Assembly: GCF_014697475.1 (NCBI RefSeq)
Contig: NZ_JACJRV010000005.1
Span: forward strand, 124,001-188,000
Length of the DNA: 64,000 nt
DNA from: Nostoc sp. FACHB-152
GTDB lineage: Bacteria; Cyanobacteriota; Cyanobacteriia; Cyanobacteriales; Nostocaceae
Direction of reading: 5' to 3'
Program-made: the position numbers and the translations under genes
Notes under the pieces: model-generated
The model's database searches: none
The model's input: only the letters and a program-made list of their open reading frames with translations
Told to the model about the DNA's origin: nothing
Part shown: piece after piece, positions 9,868 to 18,314 of the stretch
Position numbering within the stretch: the stretch's first letter is position 1
Layout: each line of letters opens with the position of its first letter

Positions 9868-10346
9868 AATTTAAGTTGTGTTTAACAAAAATATAAACAA
9901 TGTGAAGGCGATCGCTTCCTATTAATAAGCACGATCGCTTCAACTAATCAATAGCTCGTCAGGCAGAATAATGGTTAATAACCTTGTATAACCACTATTT
10001 TAGGAATAACAAAAATGATGATTATTCTTAAGTAGTAATTTTGTGCAGATTGAAAAAATTTAAATAAGACCAAGCTCCTTCAAAGCGGTGAATGGCAACT
10101 TGGATAAGATTTTGGAGTCTATTAAAAGGTAGAACCTGCAAATTTTATTTATGAAGAATATAAGAAGATTTTGTTAAATGATTTATGGGAAAAAAGTAAA
10201 ATTACCCAAATTATTCTAATTTTTATGGAGAATTTTTCCTCATTTCTTAATAAAGGTGGGCATGAAAAAATTAATAAGATAGATGCGATCGCGGTGACAG
10301 ATTTGGCAGATTATGAGATGATACTCAGCAGAAATCAAGATAAATC
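9868..10346. other. Intergenic region between divergent FG-GAP and YihY genes
   Basis: AT-rich spacer with HIP1-related GCGATCGC and CGATCGC sites near 9908 and 9930. A TTG-started frame here runs into the next gene in another frame and has no support as a gene. I see no clear hairpin. Confidence 0.5.
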
Positions 10347-11240
10347 ATGGTTCAGCCTCGTTTTGTCCGCTTCTTTCGCCATCTCAATGGGCGCACAATC
10401 AAGAAAACTGTGGCGAGGACAATTGAACGACGACTTTTAGGACTGGCCGCAGAGATTGCCTTTAATGCCATGTTATCTTTATTTCCGGCAATCTTGGCTG
10501 TACTGACAGCAATCGGCTTAATGGCAGAATCTTTACAAAATACGTTTAAACAGTTGGCGGCGTTATTAAGTCAAGTTGCACCAGAAGAAGCGATGACCTT
10601 GATTCGGGATTTTGCTACTACAGAAATTGCCAACTCTAAAAATAGTAGTTTGTTTTCTCTGAGTTTTGCGATCGCCATTTGGACGGCTTCTGGTGCAGTT
10701 AGTACAGCAATGACTGCTTTTGACCAAATTCATAAAATGCCGCCAGAGAAGCTACGCCCCTTCTGGAAAGCCAAACTCGTTTCTTTAGGCTTAACAGTCG
10801 GTACAATTTTACTTTTGATGTTGGCTTCTTTCTTTGTCTTTGTTAGCGACTTAGTATTGCGACTAGTTGTGTATGAGCATGGCTCTTTACTATTTTTGCT
10901 GCATCTTTGGCAATTGTTACGCTGGCCTTTAACCTTAATTATTGTTGCCACCGCCTTTAGTTTTATTTATCGCTATGGCCCCAGCAAGTGGAACCCAGGA
11001 ACCCCAATCATGCCAGGGGCAATTTTGGCAGCAGTTTCGTGGGCAGTAATTTCGGCACTGTTTCGGCTGTATGTGGCCAATTTCGGCAACTACAATCGAG
11101 TTTATGGTGCTGTCGGAACTTTTATAGTTTTAATGCTCTGGCTGTGGATGAGTGCGGCTGTTTTGCTGATAGGTGACCAGATGAATGTGATTGTTGGTGA
11201 AGATATGCGCCATCATAAGGAAGAAGGGGCTAGAGACTAG
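10347..11240 (+). CDS. YihY/BrkB family inner-membrane protein
   Basis: This 297-residue protein has about six transmembrane segments and the pattern of the YihY/BrkB family: the amphipathic region LAAEIAFNAMLSLFPAILAVL (about 35-55), the loop after AIWTASGAVSTAMTAFDQIH, and the conserved end YGAVGTFIVLMLWLWMSAAVLLIGDQMN. A TAA stop lies in frame six bases upstream of the ATG, which fixes this start. The family lies in the plasma membrane and its transport role is not settled; it was once mis-called ribonuclease BN. The C-terminus is short and charged. The protein is probably transcribed alone. Confidence 0.88.
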   Translation: MVQPRFVRFFRHLNGRTIKKTVARTIERRLLGLAAEIAFNAMLSLFPAILAVLTAIGLMAESLQNTFKQLAALLSQVAPEEAMTLIRDFATTEIANSKNSSLFSLSFAIAIWTASGAVSTAMTAFDQIHKMPPEKLRPFWKAKLVSLGLTVGTILLLMLASFFVFVSDLVLRLVVYEHGSLLFLLHLWQLLRWPLTLIIVATAFSFIYRYGPSKWNPGTPIMPGAILAAVSWAVISALFRLYVANFGNYNRVYGAVGTFIVLMLWLWMSAAVLLIGDQMNVIVGEDMRHHKEEGARD

Positions 11241-11367
11241 AGGCTAGAGTTAGGGGTTTGACAAATGACCATTGACTCATAAATTAAGTATTAGGACAAA
11301 CTCTTGTCAAATAGCCATACAAGATTAAAATATTGAACGGTTCAACCTGAAAAAAGCGATCGCTTTC

Positions 11368-11871
11368 ATGCCTGATCCTTACTCACAAATTCCTCATATA
11401 GCTCCTGATGCTACATCCTCATTAAGGCGACTGCGCCAACTGAGTCGAGTTCTTGATCAAGCCTTTACTATTCCTGGCACAAGAGTTAGTGTCGGGTTAG
11501 ACCCACTGTTAGGGCTTATACCTGTTGGCGGTGATGTTTTAGGATTGGTATTTTCCAGCTACATCATTTTAGAATCAGCACGAATGGGTGCATCCAAAGC
11601 TACGTTAGGTAGAATGATTTTGAATCTAATTATTGATAGCTTGGTTGGAAGTTTACCTGTAGGCGGAGACTTGTTTGATTTTGCCTGGAAATCAAATGAA
11701 TATAACATTAAGCTATTAGAAGAACACTTAAAAAGTCCCCGCAGTAACCAAAAAGCAGACACTTGGTTTGTTTTAGCAGTTCTGGTTGGATTATTATTAA
11801 TAGGCATTGTCTTAATTACAATACCAGTAATATTAATTAGCGCACTGTGGCGATTATTAACTGGTGCTTAG
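11368..11871 (+). CDS. DUF4112 family membrane protein
   Basis: The 167-residue protein matches the DUF4112 pattern: a helical start (LRRLRQLSRVLDQAF), a sequence with DPLLGLIPVGGDVLG and a second related motif GSLPVGGDLFDFAWKSN, each ahead of or after a hydrophobic segment. A third strong membrane segment lies at about residues 133-160. The paired G-x-x-PVGGD motifs are the hallmark of the family. Function is unknown. The next gene starts 3-18 bases after its stop codon, so the two are probably co-transcribed. Confidence 0.8.
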   Translation: MPDPYSQIPHIAPDATSSLRRLRQLSRVLDQAFTIPGTRVSVGLDPLLGLIPVGGDVLGLVFSSYIILESARMGASKATLGRMILNLIIDSLVGSLPVGGDLFDFAWKSNEYNIKLLEEHLKSPRSNQKADTWFVLAVLVGLLLIGIVLITIPVILISALWRLLTGA

Positions 11872-11889
11872 ATATTGATTAATAACAGC

Positions 11890-12825
11890 ATGAAAGATTG
11901 GTGGCAAGCAACTTTTCCCCAAGGGCGGCAAAGTTTAATTATTACTGATGCTCAAGGATATCCCGTACAAATTGCTTATGGTGAAATAGGTACAGGTAAG
12001 CCTTTAATTTTATTACATGGGATGGGTAGTTGGAGCTATAACTGGCGTTATAGTCTTGAGCCGCTATCGAAATATTTCCGTGTTATTTGTTTTGATGCTA
12101 AAGGGTTTGGATTTTCTGAAAAACCCTGTTATCGTCGAGAAGATGATGGACATCAAGTGATTGAATTAGAGCGCATTATTGAGGGTTTATGTGATGAACC
12201 TGCTGTTGTTGTGGCAGAGTCGCTAGGCGGTTTAGTTGCTTTAGCACTGGCGCAAGAAAGACCTGATTTAATTGCGCGGTTAGTAGTAGTTAATGTACCA
12301 ATTTTTGCTGAACGGCTGCCTCATTGGGTAATGTATGTACTCGCGCAAACACCATTAGAAATATTGCAAGCCATAGACTCTTTACGTTTGCCATATTTAG
12401 TAGCCCCGCTAGTCAGAGAAATTATGGCGATCGAAAGACGCAGAGTATTATTTGATCCATCAATTTTGTCACAAGAAGATGTGTATTGGATCACCTATCC
12501 TTTTGTTGAATTGCCGGGAACTGTAGTGAAAGTTGCTGAAGATTTACAACTAGCAGCTAAAGAAATTGAAAACTGGCAAATAAATAAACCCAATATGCTG
12601 ACTAGAATTCAAAACAAGCTATCTACTATTGAATGTCCCACGCTTATTTTGTGGGGCGATAAAGATAGTTGGTTTCCTGCTAGTCATGGAGAAAAACTAC
12701 ATAAATGTATTGCCAATTCCAAGTTTCAAATTTTAACTGACTGTTATCATGATGCTTCTACTGGTTCTGCAAAAGTTATAAATGCCTCTATTGTGGAGTT
12801 TTTGCAGGAAACAAATTTTATTTAA
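11890..12825 (+). CDS. Alpha/beta-fold hydrolase
   Basis: This soluble hydrolase has the oxyanion-loop motif HGMGSW at residues 43-48, a nucleophile elbow VAESLGG with Ser111 (first Gly of GxSxG replaced by Ala), a probable acid in LWGDKDSWF, and a late histidine in CYHDAS. These give a complete Ser-Asp-His triad. About residues 130-230 form a cap. The substrate cannot be told from sequence; family members include esterases, haloalkane dehalogenases and perhydrolases. An ATG at 11890 is preferred over an in-frame TTG at 11875. It follows the DUF4112 gene closely. Confidence 0.85.
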   Translation: MKDWWQATFPQGRQSLIITDAQGYPVQIAYGEIGTGKPLILLHGMGSWSYNWRYSLEPLSKYFRVICFDAKGFGFSEKPCYRREDDGHQVIELERIIEGLCDEPAVVVAESLGGLVALALAQERPDLIARLVVVNVPIFAERLPHWVMYVLAQTPLEILQAIDSLRLPYLVAPLVREIMAIERRRVLFDPSILSQEDVYWITYPFVELPGTVVKVAEDLQLAAKEIENWQINKPNMLTRIQNKLSTIECPTLILWGDKDSWFPASHGEKLHKCIANSKFQILTDCYHDASTGSAKVINASIVEFLQETNFI

Positions 12826-13143
12826 CCATGTCCTACCTCAGGGAACGCTCCGCGTGGATTGCTTCTTTGATGCCAATTTGCCGATAAGCAGCTTCGATTG
12901 AAAGCTGCTTTTTGCCCCCTGTCTTGACAGAGGTTTTAGGACTTCCCGTGAAAAGTCTGAGTAACCGCAACGGAGCGATCTTCTCCTCAAGGAGACGCTA
13001 CGCGAACACGAGTAAATTTCTTATCCGAAGCGTATTGGGGTAGCAGGCGAAATGTCGATAAAATCTAAGATGAACAAAGAACGAGATAAATCATTAAACT
13101 GAGAGTTAGTTGCCCTGCTGGGATTGACCATCCCCTACATAAA
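12826..13143. other. Intergenic region with GC-rich dispersed repeats
   Basis: This spacer holds GC-rich pieces such as GGGAACGCTCCGCG near 12841 and GGAGACGCTACGCGAAC near 12990, of the kind repeated near 18170-18245, 21465-21540, 43795-43880 and 54115-54150. A 9-bp inverted repeat (AGCAGCTTC / GAAAGCTGCT, with one bulge) sits near 12889-12911. No gene is visible. Confidence 0.5.
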
Positions 13144-14343
13144 ATGACTAAAGAAACTACGAGAATTGTGATCCTTGGTGGAGGCTTTGGTGGCCTTTAT
13201 ACTGCTTTGCGCTTAAGCCAGTTACCTTGGGAATCTCAACAAAAGCCCGAAATTGTACTGGTAGATCAAAGCGATCGCTTTCTATTTTCCCCCTTACTCT
13301 ACGAATTACTCACTGGTGAACTGCAAACTTGGGAAATTGCCCCGCCGTTTGCTGAACTTCTCCAAGGTACAGGAGTACGCTTTTACCAAGCCGTTGTGTC
13401 AGGCATTGATATCGACCAGCAACGGATACAATTACAAGACGGCCCAGAAATACCCTACGACAGATTAGTGCTGGCCTTAGGTGGAGAAACACCATTAGAT
13501 ATCGTTCCTGGCGGCGCATCCTACGCCCACCCCTTCCGCACAGTTAATGATGCTTACCGTTTAGAAGAACGCTTACGAATTCTCGAAGAATCTGAGGCTG
13601 ACAAAATTCGTGTGGCAATTGTTGGGGCTGGTTATAGCGGTGTCGAACTTGCTTGTAAATTAGCTGACAGATTAGGCGACAGAGGTAGGTTGCGGTTAGT
13701 TGAAATTAGCGACCAAATTTTACGCACATCCCCAGAGTTTAACCGCGAAGCCGCTAAAAAAGCTTTAGAAGCAAGGGGTGTATTTATTGATTTAGAAACC
13801 AAAGTTGAAGCAATTACCGCAGATACCATTTCACTGGAATACAAAAATCAGGTAGATACAATTCCTGTAGATTTGGTGATTTGGACTGTAGGTACAAGGG
13901 TAGCTCCTGTAGTCAAAGTCTTGCCTTTAAAGCAAAACCAGCGAAATCAAATTAGTACTACACCAACGCTACAAGTTCTCGACTATCCCGAAATCTTTGC
14001 TTTAGGTGATTTAGCCGACTGTTGTGATGCCGAAGGCCAGCAAGTCCCGGCTACAGCACAAGCTGCCTTGCAACAAGCTGATTATACTGCTTGGAATATT
14101 TGGGCTTCCTTTACCCAGCGACCTTTACTTCCCTTCCGCTATCAAAAGTTAGGCGAAATGATGGCACTGGGAATAGACAACGCTACCTTAACTAGTTTAG
14201 GCATCAAATTAGATGGTTCTTTAGCGTATGTTGCCCGTCGCCTTACCTACCTCTATCGGATGCCGACTTTCGATCATCAACTCAAAGTTGGTTTTAATTG
14301 GCTAGTCCGTCCTATTATAGAGACACTTTCTCAGTCAATCTAA
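13144..14343 (+). CDS. ndbB: NAD(P)H:quinone oxidoreductase, NdbB-like (demethylphylloquinone reductase type)
   Basis: This is a type II NAD(P)H dehydrogenase, a single-subunit flavoprotein. It has an N-terminal FAD dinucleotide-binding motif ILGGGFGGLYTA (about residues 10-21), a second nucleotide site VAIVGAGYSGVELA (about 158-171), and the FAD-contact motif IFALGDLADC near the C-terminus. From memory, the whole chain follows Synechocystis NdbB closely (FLFSPLLYELLTGELQTWEIAPPF and the C-terminal RRLTYLYRMPTFDHQLKVG). That enzyme reduces demethylphylloquinone in vitamin K1 synthesis. There are no long hydrophobic helices; membrane contact would be peripheral. It is followed by a HAD protein gene 33-36 bases downstream. 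Confidence 0.8.
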   Translation: MTKETTRIVILGGGFGGLYTALRLSQLPWESQQKPEIVLVDQSDRFLFSPLLYELLTGELQTWEIAPPFAELLQGTGVRFYQAVVSGIDIDQQRIQLQDGPEIPYDRLVLALGGETPLDIVPGGASYAHPFRTVNDAYRLEERLRILEESEADKIRVAIVGAGYSGVELACKLADRLGDRGRLRLVEISDQILRTSPEFNREAAKKALEARGVFIDLETKVEAITADTISLEYKNQVDTIPVDLVIWTVGTRVAPVVKVLPLKQNQRNQISTTPTLQVLDYPEIFALGDLADCCDAEGQQVPATAQAALQQADYTAWNIWASFTQRPLLPFRYQKLGEMMALGIDNATLTSLGIKLDGSLAYVARRLTYLYRMPTFDHQLKVGFNWLVRPIIETLSQSI

Positions 14344-14379
14344 ATCTCATATTCAAAATACATAATCACAAACAGTTTG

Positions 14380-15030
14380 ATGGAACGACCGAAAGTTATT
14401 TTCCTTGATGCTGTCGGCACAATCTTCGGCGTAAAAGGCAGTGTGGGCGAAGTATATAGTCAAATAGCCAGAGAATTTGGTGTCACCATTTCTCCGGCTA
14501 GATTAAATAAAGCTTTTGTCCACAGTTTTAAAGCAGCACCGCCACCGATATTTCTCGATGCAGAACCAGCAGACATCCCGCAACGGGAGTTTGACTGGTG
14601 GCGGACAATTGCGCTCAATACCTTTGAAACTGCTGGCGCTCTCAAGCAATTTCCTGACTTTTCGGCTTTTTTTAGTGAACTTTACATTCACTTTGGTACT
14701 GCTGAACCGTGGTTTATTTATGCTGATGTGTTGCCATCGCTGATGAACTGGCGGCGTTTGGGTATTGAAATGGGAATTATTTCTAACTTTGATTCTCGAA
14801 TTTACTCAGTATTGCAAAGTTTAGGACTGAGCGATTATTTTACCTCTGTCACTATTTCTACCCAAGCACGCGCAGCGAAACCCGATCCCGAAATTTTTAC
14901 TGTTGCTTTAGAAAAACATAATTGTCCGCCAGAGGCAGCATGGCACATTGGCGACAGCATTGTCGAAGACTATCAAGGGGCGAAAGCAGTTGGGATGAGA
15001 GGAATTTGGATAAATCGGGAACAAAAATAG
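14380..15030 (+). CDS. HAD superfamily (subfamily IA) hydrolase, REG-2-like
   Basis: The protein has HAD motifs in order: motif I FLDAVGTI near the N-terminus, motif II around GIISNFDSR, motif III lysine in ARAAKPDPEIF, and motif IV HIGDSIVEDYQGA. A helical cap lies between motifs I and II. Motif I has Asp then Ala-Val-Gly-Thr, so the usual second aspartate (general acid) is Val; this occurs in the REG-2-like group of HAD-IA proteins. Phosphatase activity may therefore be weak or different. ATG at 14380 follows an in-frame TTG at 14377. The substrate is unknown. xisH begins one base after its stop codon. Confidence 0.82.
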   Translation: MERPKVIFLDAVGTIFGVKGSVGEVYSQIAREFGVTISPARLNKAFVHSFKAAPPPIFLDAEPADIPQREFDWWRTIALNTFETAGALKQFPDFSAFFSELYIHFGTAEPWFIYADVLPSLMNWRRLGIEMGIISNFDSRIYSVLQSLGLSDYFTSVTISTQARAAKPDPEIFTVALEKHNCPPEAAWHIGDSIVEDYQGAKAVGMRGIWINREQK

Positions 15031-15031
15031 A

Positions 15032-15451
15032 ATGTCTGCTAGAGACAAATTTCATAACGCTGTCAAACAAGGCTTAGAAAAAGAAGGATGGATAATTACT
15101 CATGATCCATTACGTATTGAATATGGTGAAGAGGATAAAATTTCGATAGATTTAGGAGCAGAGCAACTTCTAGGAGCAGAAAAAGCTGAACAAAAAATAG
15201 CCGTAGAAGTTAAAAGTTTCCTAAGCGATTCAGCGATTTTTGATTTTCATCTAGCTTTGGGGCAATTTTTGAATTACCGTCTAGTTTTAGAAGAAACTGA
15301 ACCAGAACGCCGTCTGTATTTAGCTGTTCCTATTGAAGCCTATGATTCATTCTTTTATCGAGATTTACCCAAAGCTTCTATTAAGAAATATCAACTTAAA
15401 TTAATAATTTATGACTCAAGAAATGAGGTAATTGTCAAATGGATAAATTAA
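15032..15451 (+). CDS. xisH: XisH family protein
   Basis: The 139-residue protein is XisH, named for its role with XisI and XisF in excision of the fdxN element in Anabaena heterocysts. It has the family start MSARDKFHNAVKQGLEKEGW, the core IDLGAEQLLGAEK and the strand VEVKSFLS, which resembles the catalytic core of PD-(D/E)xK endonuclease folds (E and K of VEVK). It overlaps xisI by 13 bases, so the pair is translationally coupled. No XisF-type recombinase or fdxN element is present in this window, so this is one of the many free-standing XisH/XisI pairs of cyanobacteria. Confidence 0.93.
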   Translation: MSARDKFHNAVKQGLEKEGWIITHDPLRIEYGEEDKISIDLGAEQLLGAEKAEQKIAVEVKSFLSDSAIFDFHLALGQFLNYRLVLEETEPERRLYLAVPIEAYDSFFYRDLPKASIKKYQLKLIIYDSRNEVIVKWIN

Positions 15452-15774
15452 ACAAATATCGCCAATATATTCAGCAGTTATTAACAGAAGAATCTCAGGG
15501 AAAAACGTTAGGAGGAGATATTGAAACAGAAACAGTCTTTGATTTAACCAATGATCGTTATTTATTAATTGACTTGGGATGGAATGGACATCAGAGGATT
15601 TACAACTGTGTGCTTCATTTAGAAATTAGAGAAGAAAAAATTTGGATTCAACGCAATCAAACAGACACACTAATTACCGATATATTAATAGCCAACGGCG
15701 TTGCAAAAGACGATATTATTTTGGGGCTTCAACCTCCATATATTCGAGAATATACGGGATTTGGAGTTGGTTAA
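15439..15774 (+). CDS. xisI: XisI family protein
   Basis: This 111-residue partner of XisH has the typical N-terminus (DKLNKYRQYIQQLL), the central strand pair DRYLLIDLGWNGHQRIYNCVLH and the conserved end LGLQPPYIREYTGFGV. In the fdxN system XisI is required with XisH for excision; the biochemical role is not known. Comparative-genomic work has suggested that XisH-XisI pairs behave like a toxin-antitoxin-like module. The 13-base overlap with xisH supports a two-gene operon. A spacer with a repeat-derived hairpin (ACCCAACGATGATGTTGGGT) follows the stop codon. Confidence 0.93.
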   Translation: MDKLNKYRQYIQQLLTEESQGKTLGGDIETETVFDLTNDRYLLIDLGWNGHQRIYNCVLHLEIREEKIWIQRNQTDTLITDILIANGVAKDDIILGLQPPYIREYTGFGVG

Positions 15775-15892
15775 ACAAATTAGTATAAGTTAAAGGGAGT
15801 TTTAGTAGATTGAGTGGAGTAACCCAACGATGATGTTGGGTTCCACTTCGTTACACCCAACCTACTAGCTGTATAGAGCAGGGTAGAGAAAT

Positions 15893-16252
15893 TTATGCTA
15901 TGGATTCAGACACCAATCCTGACATATCTAATACTCGCTCTGACCAAGCGTTAGATTGTTCTGATATTTTTTTGCGTTCGCTATCATTAGACCAAATACT
16001 ATCTAAAGTTAATTTCCATCGTGCTAGTTGAACTTGAATGTTAACCAGTTCTTCCGCATATTCTGGTTCAATTTCTGCTGCTGTCCATTCAATAAACCAC
16101 GTGGTTTCCTCTGCTAAACTCTCAACAGCTTCTTTATAAGTGCTGTTACAAAATGTTCTAATCCTGGCTAAATTTGAAGCTATATGACCTAAGCGAGTTG
16201 ATGTATTAACACTTTGAAATCGTGCTTTTTTTTCATCTAAATTCTGGTTCAT
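15893..16252 (-). CDS. Hypothetical helical protein
   Basis: I do not recognise this protein. It is about 119 residues from the ATG at 16252, wholly helical in appearance, with aromatic-rich helices (TTWFIEWTAAEIEPEYAEEL and ARWKLTLDSIW) and no membrane segment. An in-frame TTG at 16261 is a less likely start. Its start overlaps the end of a frameshifted gene upstream (stop at 16233-16235), so the two were probably one operon. Confidence 0.6.
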   Translation of the reverse strand: MNQNLDEKKARFQSVNTSTRLGHIASNLARIRTFCNSTYKEAVESLAEETTWFIEWTAAEIEPEYAEELVNIQVQLARWKLTLDSIWSNDSERKKISEQSNAWSERVLDMSGLVSESIA

Positions 16253-16582
16253 ATCCCCCAATCAACTCCTGAGTGATTTTTTGTACACGTTCTTGAATTA
16301 CTGGGTCTTGAATTAACATTGAGCGATTATTTTGGCTGGGGCGAATATTGATAATTGATTCAAAAGCTATTGATTGGTTAAAGGGAACCCAATCAGCACC
16401 CCAAATATCTCGCTGTTTACTACCGTTTTAGTAGTATTAAGCCTATATTTAAGAGATTTGTTGTCTGATTCAATTTTTGTTATTTGTTCTTTTAATTGTC
16501 GCTCTGTTTTATAGGTTTCGTCATTAATCTTTCGCAAGTAGGAAAACTCATCTTTTCGATTTTGTTTTATTTTGTTCTTCAT
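16233..16582 (-). pseudogene. Frameshifted gene of unknown function upstream of the helical protein
   Basis: An N-terminal coiled-coil frame from the ATG at 16582 is lysine-rich and runs to a stop at 16367. A second frame, offset by one base, covers about 16425 down to 16233 and encodes a plausible C-terminal region (KQRDIWGADWVPFNQS, then VIQERVQKITQELIGG). The second frame has no start of its own and is preceded by a stop, so the simplest reading is one gene with a single-base deletion (or two-base insertion) near 16420. The 350-base span is one base short of whole codons. The protein family is unknown to me. I cannot exclude two separate fragments. Confidence 0.5.
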
Positions 16583-16602
16583 CAATTGCTTTCCTATCTT
16601 AC

Positions 16603-16646
16603 AATAAAGCATCTATTGTATCAAAAATTACAATAGATGCTTTATT
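16603..16646. repeat. Perfect 18-bp inverted repeat with 8-base loop
   Basis: The left arm 16603-16620 (AATAAAGCATCTATTGTA) is exactly complementary to the right arm 16629-16646, with loop TCAAAAAT. It sits just upstream of the broken gene. The arms are AT-rich and without a T run, so it looks more like a small mobile or regulatory palindrome than a terminator. Confidence 0.85.
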
Positions 16647-16840
16647 ATATTATGATGCTAAAGAATTTATTTTGTTAAGATTTGGTATAGAATGGACTAA
16701 GTGAGTTAAACCTCTCAAAATATCAAAAATATCAGCCTTAGATTTAATCTTAAATTACAGCTTATGGAGGAGACTGTCTTTGTTGCAGCCTCCAACTTAT
16801 ATAAGCTGTATAATAAGACTTTTAACTAACACAAGAAAAG

Positions 16841-17386
16841 CTATAAGAACTGACGTGCTAAGAAAAAGCTCGTAATTGATTTTGCATCTATTGGTTCGCC
16901 TGCTAAAATTGCTTTTTCCAGTTCCTCTGGTGTCATTAGCACAGTTTCAATATCTTCGTCTTCGTCTTGCTTGGGTGGTGTTTCTAGCTTTTGTAAATCT
17001 TGGGCTAGAAAAGCGTAAATAATTTCATCAGAGTAACCAGGCGCAAGGAAAAATTCGCCAAGTTTGCGCCATTTTTGCGCGCTATAACCAGTTTCTTCCT
17101 CAATTTCACGCATGATTGTATCTTGAGGGTCTTCGTTGTATTCTAAAGTACCAGCAGGAAATTCTAATATCCTTCCTTGAACAGCAAAGCGATATTGACG
17201 CACCAGTACTAATTTCCCTTCTGGTGTCACAGGCACAGCTAACGCCCCTCCTGGGTGACGAATACATTCCCATTCGCCTTCTGATTTGTTAGGTAAACGC
17301 AAGCGATTTACCTCAAAATCAAATTTACGTCCTTTATAAAACAGGCGTTGTTTTAACAGCTGTGGTAATTCTCTACCTAGTGGCAT
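16841..17386 (-). CDS. NUDIX hydrolase, ADP-ribose pyrophosphatase type
   Basis: The protein hydrolyses a nucleoside diphosphate linked to another moiety, most likely ADP-ribose, in the cytoplasm. The Nudix box is complete at residues 79-101 (Gly79, Glu85, then REIEEETGY), with the catalytic glutamates E97 and E98. The pattern VRQYRFAVQGRILEFPAG just before the box is typical of the ADPRase subgroup, as is the length of 181 residues. It lies 72 bases downstream of folK on the same strand and is probably co-transcribed with it, a pairing that could clear toxic nucleotides but has no known link to folate. Confidence 0.9.
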   Translation of the reverse strand: MPLGRELPQLLKQRLFYKGRKFDFEVNRLRLPNKSEGEWECIRHPGGALAVPVTPEGKLVLVRQYRFAVQGRILEFPAGTLEYNEDPQDTIMREIEEETGYSAQKWRKLGEFFLAPGYSDEIIYAFLAQDLQKLETPPKQDEDEDIETVLMTPEELEKAILAGEPIDAKSITSFFLARQFL

Positions 17387-17458
17387 AGTTATAGTTTTAT
17401 CTTTTCAAAATACACAGACAAACACTGCGGTCGTTTGCAGAATCAGAGTTTTGCGTGT

Positions 17459-18061
17459 TTATGGGTGGTGACTTAAATTGCTCTTCAGTAAATGTACATC
17501 AGAACAGTCTACATCTTTTACCAACTGTTTGATCGCATATCCGGAAACTGGTTCTATCCAATCTGGGGCAATTTCGGCTAGGGGGACTAAGACAAATGCT
17601 CGTTCACGCATCCGTGGGTGAGGAATTTGGAGAGTTGGTGTGTCTAGAATTACCTGATCATACAACAATAAGTCTAAATCCAGTGATCGCGGCCCCCAAC
17701 GTTCTTGTCGCACTCGCCCAAATTTCTGTTCTGTGGCTAACAAAGTATCTAATAATAACTGCGGTGTCATTGCTACTTGCAATATGGCACAACCATTAAT
17801 GTAATCTGGTTGTGGTGGCCCTACTGCTTTGGTTTTATACCAACTAGATGCTGATTTTAATTCAATTCCTGGTAGTGCAGCTAACTGGGCGATCGCTGTT
17901 TCTAATATTGTTTGAGAATCACCAAGATTGCTACCCAGAGCTAACGCAGCCAAAATAGGCAACTCATTCCCAAAGATTTTTTGCCCACTATCTTTAGACT
18001 GATTTATTATATTTTGATCCCCATTATCGTTAAATATTTTTAACAATTTTTCTTTACTCAA
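17459..18061 (-). CDS. folK: 2-amino-4-hydroxy-6-hydroxymethyldihydropteridine diphosphokinase
   Basis: HPPK transfers pyrophosphate from ATP to 6-hydroxymethyl-7,8-dihydropterin in folate synthesis. Signature sequences are LALGSNLGDS (start of the fold), the substrate loop region, RWGPRSLDLDLLLYD (metal-binding Asp-x-Asp) and IPHPRMRERAFVLVPLAEIAPDW. The catalytic core begins at about residue 37; the first 36 residues are a polar, Asn- and Lys-rich extension that most HPPKs lack. An internal start is possible, but no ATG occurs between the first methionine and the core. The nudix gene follows on the same strand. Confidence 0.93.
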   Translation of the reverse strand: MSKEKLLKIFNDNGDQNIINQSKDSGQKIFGNELPILAALALGSNLGDSQTILETAIAQLAALPGIELKSASSWYKTKAVGPPQPDYINGCAILQVAMTPQLLLDTLLATEQKFGRVRQERWGPRSLDLDLLLYDQVILDTPTLQIPHPRMRERAFVLVPLAEIAPDWIEPVSGYAIKQLVKDVDCSDVHLLKSNLSHHP

Positions 18062-18299
18062 TTAAATATAACTTGGTGGAAAATCTTAAAAAAATCAACT
18101 AGTAATTTGACAAAAGATTTTATGTATAAATGAATTCAGTTAAAAATTTATAGGATAATATACTAACACGAACGTAGTGAGCTAACCCCTAAACTCTGTT
18201 TTAGGCGGAGAGCTTGCGCCGACTTGAAGCGAGGAACTAACGTGGGGAAGCGCACCTCCTGGTTCAAGCAACAAGCACCAAATTTTGAGTGACTTTGGC

Positions 18300-18306
18300 A
18301 AGGAGG
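18300..18306 (+). promoter_or_regulatory. Strong ribosome binding site deciding the PBP start
   Basis: AAGGAGG is followed after eight bases by TTG at 18315. Such an exact anti-16S match is rare in this window, and it lies inside the longer frame that would start at 18285. Confidence 0.6.
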
Positions 18307-18314
18307 AGCTGCGA

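Noticed and set aside
10171-10440. TTG-started plus-strand frame of 89 codons
   Set aside because: It overlaps the YihY gene in another frame, has no family pattern and no ribosome binding site.
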